A stretch of 12,211 nt of DNA from Thermodesulfobacteriota bacterium (lineage in GTDB: Bacteria > Desulfobacterota > Desulfobacteria > Desulfobacterales > RPRI01): assembly GCA_030836965.1 (NCBI GenBank), contig JAUPLM010000065.1:1-12211 (forward strand), read 5' to 3'. The notes below the pieces were generated by a model. That model made no database searches and had not been told where the DNA came from. It worked only from the letters and a program-made list of their open reading frames with translations. Within the stretch, counting starts at the first letter, position 1. Every line of letters begins with the position of its first letter. Position numbers and translations under genes: made by a program. Below are positions 8,161 to 12,211 of this stretch, piece after piece.

Positions 8161-9243
8161 TTATTTTTCTCTTACCGATACGCCTCTGTAATCCGGCTTA
8201 ACCTCTATCAGGCCTGCTCCTTTTCTTTTCATAAGGATAAATTCCCATTTTTTCTTCAGTTTTTCAATATTACCGGCTTCGCCAATCGCCCAAATACAGC
8301 CGCCGCCGCCTGCGCCGGTGAACCTCGCTCCGCAATTATTTTTCACAGCCGACATTACCAGCATGCGCCCCATGTCATCAAGAACATCGGGCGTCATTTT
8401 CCTTCTTATGGCCGTCTCTTTGTTCATAAAGAACGCCGCATCCTGAAATTTACGGTTTGACACCGCTTCTATAAATTTACCGGTGCATATCACTATATCA
8501 TCCCAGAGATCGCGTTGTTTACCTGAAACAAACCGTCTGACCCATCTGCCGTTGATATTTTTTGATTCGTGCGGGACGCCGCAGTACGCCAGTATAAAAT
8601 TTTTTTCAAAATCCCCGGCAAACTCCTTCCCGATAATGATCTTCTTTACAAAAGGGGGACCGTCAATTCCATCCTTCCAATACCAGGCATTCACTCCTCC
8701 GAAAGCTGCTGCAAGCTGGTCCTGCAATCCACACGGCACGCCTGCCACACTCTGTTCGATTGCGTGGGCAATCAATACCATTTGCCGTTTCGAAAGAGGT
8801 TTTTTGCCTGCATTTTCACAAGTTTTTGAAAATGCGGCAATCAGGGCAACCGCGGCAGCCGATGATCCACCAAGAGCGCTTCGGGGCGGGGATGACGAAT
8901 CAATGACAATATGGATGCCTTCCGCCCTGAAAAAGGTTGCGATGGCGAACATAAGTCCGAGTGGATGGTTAAAAGGCGCGCTCCCGGGGGGGTATTCGGC
9001 GCTTCTAAAACCGCGTGAAGAGATCCTGATACTATTTTTCTCAAACGGAAGGATGGATACCCTGGTTCTTAAATTGATTGCGATATTGAAAGTGCACGGA
9101 TTAAGATGCATAAGGGGATAATAAAATGTACTTATATCCAACGTTCCCCCCATATCGATACGGCAGGGCGCCGAAGCTTCAATATGTCTGTCTTTTAGAA
9201 TATCTTTCAATTTATCCGCCATATAAAACTGATCACGAAGCAT
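8161..9243 (-). CDS. GHMP-family sugar kinase, heptose-7-phosphate-kinase/galactokinase-like
   Basis: 360 residues with all three GHMP kinase motifs: motif 1 APCRIDMGGTLD (25-36), the ATP-binding motif 2 PPRSALGGSSAAAVALIAA (119-137), and motif 3 FTGAGGGGCIWAIG (308-321). GLQDQLAAAFGGVNAW (172-187) contains the likely catalytic Asp175 and resembles the GKQDQYAAAFGG block of D-glycero-D-manno-heptose 7-phosphate kinase (HddA type) more than mevalonate or homoserine kinases. It would phosphorylate a small sugar or alcohol with ATP in the cytoplasm; the substrate cannot be named. Motif 2 has ALGGSS where many members have GLGSS. ATG 9243 has a poor ribosome-binding site; ATG 9222 (residue 8) is an alternative start. 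recO ends 27 bp upstream, so they are likely co-transcribed, although no functional link is obvious. Confidence 0.85.
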   Translation of the reverse strand: MLRDQFYMADKLKDILKDRHIEASAPCRIDMGGTLDISTFYYPLMHLNPCTFNIAINLRTRVSILPFEKNSIRISSRGFRSAEYPPGSAPFNHPLGLMFAIATFFRAEGIHIVIDSSSPPRSALGGSSAAAVALIAAFSKTCENAGKKPLSKRQMVLIAHAIEQSVAGVPCGLQDQLAAAFGGVNAWYWKDGIDGPPFVKKIIIGKEFAGDFEKNFILAYCGVPHESKNINGRWVRRFVSGKQRDLWDDIVICTGKFIEAVSNRKFQDAAFFMNKETAIRRKMTPDVLDDMGRMLVMSAVKNNCGARFTGAGGGGCIWAIGEAGNIEKLKKKWEFILMKRKGAGLIEVKPDYRGVSVREK

Positions 9244-9270
9244 ATTTTTCAGATCGATTCCGCCTGGCCT

Positions 9271-10056
9271 TCAATATACAGGCGGCCTGTTTTCTTTCCT
9301 TATCTGCTTTAAAAATTTCAGGCTCCGCATCTCTTTTCCCAGGTGATAAGTCGTAAATGTCTCAAGCAAATCGAGCCCTTCTTTTACTGCCGCAGGAGTA
9401 AATTTCATTTTTCCCGCCTTTTTCAAACCTCCGCTTTCAACCCAGAGAAGCTGCTTGATGGTCCCCATTGAAAGAGAAAGCCGGCTTACCGACCTGCCGG
9501 CACATTTTTGGCATATAATCCCGCTTCTTGATAAATCAAATGCAACTCGATCTTCTTTTATTTTGTCCAGTTCAAGCCGGCAAATACTGCACTTCAATAA
9601 ATTTGGGCGTATACCTGCTATTGAGGTAAACCGCATCAGGAACAATATGGCCGATATTTCTTCAGAAATAAGTCCGGCATCAATCTGTTCAAAAACATGG
9701 CAAAGCAACAAATAAAGATCTTCCTGTTTCGCATCGGGTTCGGTCCATTCATTTACCAGTTCGGCCAGGTAACTCGCATATGCAGTTTTATTTAAATCCG
9801 CTCTTATGCCGGAAAAGGAGTTTTTAAGACCGGCTTCCTGCAGGACCATCAGATCTCTGTCCATCCTGGCGCTGCACACTATATCCAAAGCTGAAAATAA
9901 TTCGAGGATTCCTCCGAACCGCTTTGTACTCTTTTTTGCGGATTTTGCAATGGCTGATATCTTGCCCTTTTTCAACGTAAAAAAAGTTAAAATAAGATCA
10001 TAGTCACCATAATCGGTCCGCCTGAGAACTATGGCAGGAGATGCAAAGTTCGGCAT
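9271..10056 (-). CDS. recO: DNA repair protein RecO
   Basis: RecO loads RecA onto SSB-coated single-stranded DNA with RecR (RecF pathway) and anneals complementary strands. 261 residues; the N-terminal OB fold (about 1-80) starts with the typical PAIVLRRTDYGDYDLILTFFT (7-27) and GKISAIAKSAKKSTKRFGG (31-49). A helical domain follows with a Cys4 zinc-binding pair at C156/C159 (CSIC) and C182/C185 (CQKC), as in zinc-containing RecO proteins. The tail (about 225-255: LDLLETFTTYHLGKEMRSLKF) is also typical. ATG 10056 has no strong Shine-Dalgarno; a near-palindrome (ATCCCGGGAT, 10065-10074) lies just before it. The upstream rodZ-like gene ends 56 bp away. Ends with TGA. Confidence 0.95.
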   Translation of the reverse strand: MPNFASPAIVLRRTDYGDYDLILTFFTLKKGKISAIAKSAKKSTKRFGGILELFSALDIVCSARMDRDLMVLQEAGLKNSFSGIRADLNKTAYASYLAELVNEWTEPDAKQEDLYLLLCHVFEQIDAGLISEEISAILFLMRFTSIAGIRPNLLKCSICRLELDKIKEDRVAFDLSRSGIICQKCAGRSVSRLSLSMGTIKQLLWVESGGLKKAGKMKFTPAAVKEGLDLLETFTTYHLGKEMRSLKFLKQIRKENRPPVY

Positions 10057-10112
10057 TTACCAATATCCCGGGATTGACGAAAAGAATAAAGCATAAATTC
10101 AGATCCTTCAGA

Positions 10113-10910
10113 TCATGGAATTTGTATGTTTGCAGCACGGCCGCTTTCTCTTTGGATAACCAATGGGCGCCCGTTGATATTTAACCTGATTGCACCGGCA
10201 TCACCCACAAGCAGATTATAGCCCTTTAATGCTTTCAATTCCAGCAAATCGCCGCTGTTCAGCAAATATTCCCTGGGATTTTGTCCATCAATTATAATCT
10301 TCATCCAGGTATCCTTCAATGCCGAAATTTCCAAAGAGAGTTCGCCGCTCATGTTGCCGGAATCTGTATGATTAGTTTTCGATTTTTCTTCTGAACCTCT
10401 GCCGGTAATCCTGCTTTCTTTCGTAAGCATCCTATGCCTGTCCGCTTTATCCGCCCCGGCAAGCTTATCACCCGATTCGGATCTATCCGAAATAAATGAG
10501 ACAGATGCGACCGATAAAAAAATTATCGATAAAAAAATACCGGTAAGCAGTAAGATCCTTTTCCAGAACCGAACATCCGTCTTTTTCGACTCATCATCGG
10601 TTTTAGCGGCTTTTCCTGAACTTCCTATGCATGCGAGATAGCGTCGTACCGCCTCGTTTCCGTCTGCGCGGACTGAACGGGAATACGATCTTAAAAAACC
10701 CTTGACGAAAACCTCCTGTGGAAGACGGTCAAGCTGTTCACTTTCTATAGCGGTAAGATAATGTATGCCGATCTTAGTTTCATTCGACACTTCCTCAATA
10801 CTCTTTCCGCTTTCGATCCTGAAAGTCTGGAGATATCGTCCAAATGAAAATAAATGTTTATCGGGAATCATATTCAAATCAAGCATCCTGCATTGATGAC
10901 GGTCTTGCAA
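10113..10910 (-). CDS. rodZ: RodZ-like membrane HTH protein (HTH_25 + TM + DUF4115)
   Basis: Up to 265 residues. Order of parts: Cro/CI-type helix-turn-helix (about 22-85; FGRYLQTFRIESGKSIEEVS, TKIGIHYLTAIES, PQEVFVKGFLRSYSR), one transmembrane helix (about 117-140), a polar linker (141-188), and a C-terminal beta domain (about 190-265; WMKIIIDGQ, LLNSGDLLEL, LLVGDAGAIRLNINGRPL) typical of DUF4115. This layout is that of RodZ, which links MreB filaments to the membrane and supports rod shape. The cytoplasmic HTH binds MreB in characterised members. The start is uncertain: TTG 10910 has a GAGA 9 nt upstream; ATG 10886 and ATG 10871 are alternatives lacking good ribosome sites. The surA-like stop lies 11 bp upstream, so the genes are probably coupled. 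Confidence 0.85.
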   Translation of the reverse strand: MQDRHQCRMLDLNMIPDKHLFSFGRYLQTFRIESGKSIEEVSNETKIGIHYLTAIESEQLDRLPQEVFVKGFLRSYSRSVRADGNEAVRRYLACIGSSGKAAKTDDESKKTDVRFWKRILLLTGIFLSIIFLSVASVSFISDRSESGDKLAGADKADRHRMLTKESRITGRGSEEKSKTNHTDSGNMSGELSLEISALKDTWMKIIIDGQNPREYLLNSGDLLELKALKGYNLLVGDAGAIRLNINGRPLVIQRESGRAANIQIP

Positions 10911-10921
10911 TAATCAAAATC

Positions 10922-11953
10922 TCATTTGATTATTTTTATATGTGATTTCTGTCTCAGTTGGTCTATCCACGCCATAAATTTTTTATCCACTATCTCTCTG
11001 AAAAGAATTTCCTCTATTTCGGGAGCAGCTTCATCAAAAGATTTGCCCGGCTTCTCCTCAATCGTATGTATATAAATAATCTGATATCCTACGTCAGTTT
11101 CAAGCACCTTTGTGCATTCGCCCGCTTTAAGCTCTTTAATCGCATCCTGTATCTGCTTTGACAATTCGTTCGCCTTAAACAGCCCCAGATCCAGACTCAT
11201 AATATCATATGTACCGCCAATGTAATCCCGGGTAATTTCATCAAACGGTTTCCCATCTCTTAATCTGGTATAAATCTCTTCCATTATCAGCAAAACCGCT
11301 TTTCTATCATCTGCGGATAAGCTGTAACCGGCTTTCTTTACAATGTTCTGAAGATGATATCGCTTTTCGTCCTGATATGAATCCTTATGGTTTTCATAAT
11401 ACGATTTCACATCATCTCTGGTAATAACAATCTTCGATTTAACTGCAATATTAAGAAGCTTTGATCTTAGTATATTCTCTCTGACCTTCTCCCGGTATTC
11501 TTCCATCGACATATTGTCTTTTTCCAATGCGCGCCTTAAATCTTCGTCCGTGTGATGATTTGCCTCCTTAATCCGCTCAAGCGCGTTATCAATTTCTTTT
11601 TCGCTGACCGAAAGCTTGTATTTTTTGGTCGCCTGATCCGTAAGCTTCCGGTTAATAATCTGCTCAAGCATATCTTCACGAACCTTGAAAAGCGTTTCAC
11701 GCTCTTTTTCAGGCGAATAGCCAAGCGATTTTATTTTATCGGCATAGGGCTGAACCGCTTTTGTCAGCTCTGAAAGCGAAACTATATCCTCATTAACCAC
11801 AGCCACAACCCTGTCTACGACTTCAGCGCCGCATAATTCGCCGTATACATGAGCTCCCGAAAGGAATGCTAAAATGAAAAACAATATTATTTTTTTACGC
11901 ATAGGTAATGGAATATAACTCCGTCTGTTTGCTATGATATCAATTTTTCCCAT
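10922..11953 (-). CDS. surA: SurA-like periplasmic chaperone / peptidyl-prolyl isomerase-family protein
   Basis: 343 residues. A signal peptide is clear (MRKKIILFFILAFLSGAHVYG, residues 18-38), so the mature protein is periplasmic. The SurA N-terminal chaperone domain spans about 44-175 (VVDRVVAVVNEDIVSLSEL, EDMLEQIINRKL, MSMEEYREKVRENILRSKLL), followed by one parvulin-type domain (about 195-300; DLGLFKANEL, VLETDVGYQIIYIHTIEE) and a C-terminal helix returning to the chaperone module. E. coli SurA has two parvulin domains; this has one, and the usual active-site histidines read N203 and Q291 by eye, so it may act only as an outer-membrane-protein chaperone. ATG 11953 has AGGGA 3 nt upstream and overlaps the preceding gene by 22 bp; ATG 11902 would start exactly at the signal peptide but lacks a ribosome site. 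Confidence 0.85.
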   Translation of the reverse strand: MGKIDIIANRRSYIPLPMRKKIILFFILAFLSGAHVYGELCGAEVVDRVVAVVNEDIVSLSELTKAVQPYADKIKSLGYSPEKERETLFKVREDMLEQIINRKLTDQATKKYKLSVSEKEIDNALERIKEANHHTDEDLRRALEKDNMSMEEYREKVRENILRSKLLNIAVKSKIVITRDDVKSYYENHKDSYQDEKRYHLQNIVKKAGYSLSADDRKAVLLIMEEIYTRLRDGKPFDEITRDYIGGTYDIMSLDLGLFKANELSKQIQDAIKELKAGECTKVLETDVGYQIIYIHTIEEKPGKSFDEAAPEIEEILFREIVDKKFMAWIDQLRQKSHIKIIK

Positions 11954-12211
11954 TGTTCCCTGTTTATTTCTATTCTATATTTATTCTGCAGTTCGTTGAT
12001 CCATGTTTTGTATCCCGATTCCGCTTTTGCATTGCGCAGATCTTTTACGGCTGTCTCAACCACCGGTTTATCAGATGAACCACCGGAGCTGTCTTTAAGC
12101 TTTTTCCTGTAGTATTCCGACAGATCATCAGGCGTCACTGTAATATTATTTTTCAGATCTTCCGTTATGACCTTTTCCATGAGCAAACGTGTTCTTAATC
12201 CTTTCTCCCAC
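11932..12211 (-). CDS. SurA_N-like protein, C-terminal part (5' end outside window)
   Basis: The frame is open from the window edge to TAG at 11932; about 92 codons are visible and the start is outside. The first visible residues (WEKGLRTRLLMEKVITEDL) and then NITVTPDDLSEYYRKKL match the end of the SurA N-terminal chaperone domain, where RxRLLxEK and VTxxDxxxYY are typical. The tail (GYKTWINELQNKYRIEIN) mirrors the closing helix of its neighbour (MAWIDQLRQKSHIKI). Only about 30 residues lie between these parts, so a parvulin domain is absent: it would be a chaperone module alone. It overlaps the next surA-like gene by 22 bp, suggesting translational coupling and a tandem pair. Family assignment is by eye and the N-terminus is unseen. 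Confidence 0.7.
   Translation of the reverse strand, partial: WEKGLRTRLLMEKVITEDLKNNITVTPDDLSEYYRKKLKDSSGGSSDKPVVETAVKDLRNAKAESGYKTWINELQNKYRIEINREQWEKLIS

Noticed and set aside
8483..9121. 212-codon open frame on the + strand opposite the GHMP kinase.
   Set aside because: Antisense to a gene with full kinase motifs; no recognisable domain and no ribosome-binding site. A shadow frame.
10061..10076. Palindrome ATCCCGGGAT with CAAT/ATTG flanks just before recO, as an operator.
   Set aside because: Only a 10-bp perfect core with asymmetric flanks and no adjacent convincing promoter; too little to claim a site.

Overview
The window is ordinary chromosomal core DNA of a Gram-negative anaerobe-type bacterium with moderate GC. 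The gene set (Smc, FtsY, LigA, two-subunit glycyl-tRNA synthetase GlyQ/GlyS, RecO, a RodZ-like protein, SurA-type chaperones) and its order suggest a Desulfobacterota (former Deltaproteobacteria, Desulfobacterales-like) genome. This assignment is inferred from gene content and general resemblance; no search was run. There are no rRNA or tRNA genes, CRISPR arrays, phage genes or transposases.

Layout. Positions 1-1411 run on the + strand: the 3' end of smc, a 133-bp spacer that can fold into a two-tier hairpin, then ftsY. Everything from 1419 to the right edge is on the - strand and converges on ftsY with only 7 bp between the stop codons. In transcription order (right to left) the - strand block holds: the C-terminal part of a SurA-N-like protein, a full-length SurA-like periplasmic chaperone, a RodZ-like membrane HTH protein, recO, a GHMP-family sugar kinase, glyQ, glyS, a 141-bp imperfect inverted-repeat element, a small PC4-like protein, a nucleoside-phosphorylase-family protein, ligA and acyP. 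Spacing is short throughout (overlaps to about 175 bp), so this is probably several overlapping transcription units. Themes are envelope biogenesis (SurA, RodZ, FtsY), DNA repair and replication (Smc, LigA, RecO) and translation (GlyQS).

Most notable feature. ligA, normally an essential gene, is split by an in-frame TGA at codon 460, exactly where the family has a near-invariant Gly just after the zinc finger. Both halves are otherwise intact and together have normal LigA length (674 codons). One base (c to a on the + strand at 2467) turns a Gly GGA codon into TGA. The adjacent upstream gene also has an in-frame TGA shortly before its apparent start. TGA is the normal stop of ligA itself, recO, rodZ and surA here, so a genome-wide UGA-to-Gly code is unlikely. 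A sequencing error or fresh nonsense mutation is most probable; readthrough or a two-piece ligase remain possible.

Other points: the 141-bp element looks like a non-autonomous dispersed repeat or terminator and appears to supply the -35 box of the next gene; the SurA-like protein lacks the usual rotamase histidines; and a sugar-kinase gene of unknown substrate lies between recO and glyQ. I found no convincing multi-gene system new to science in this window.
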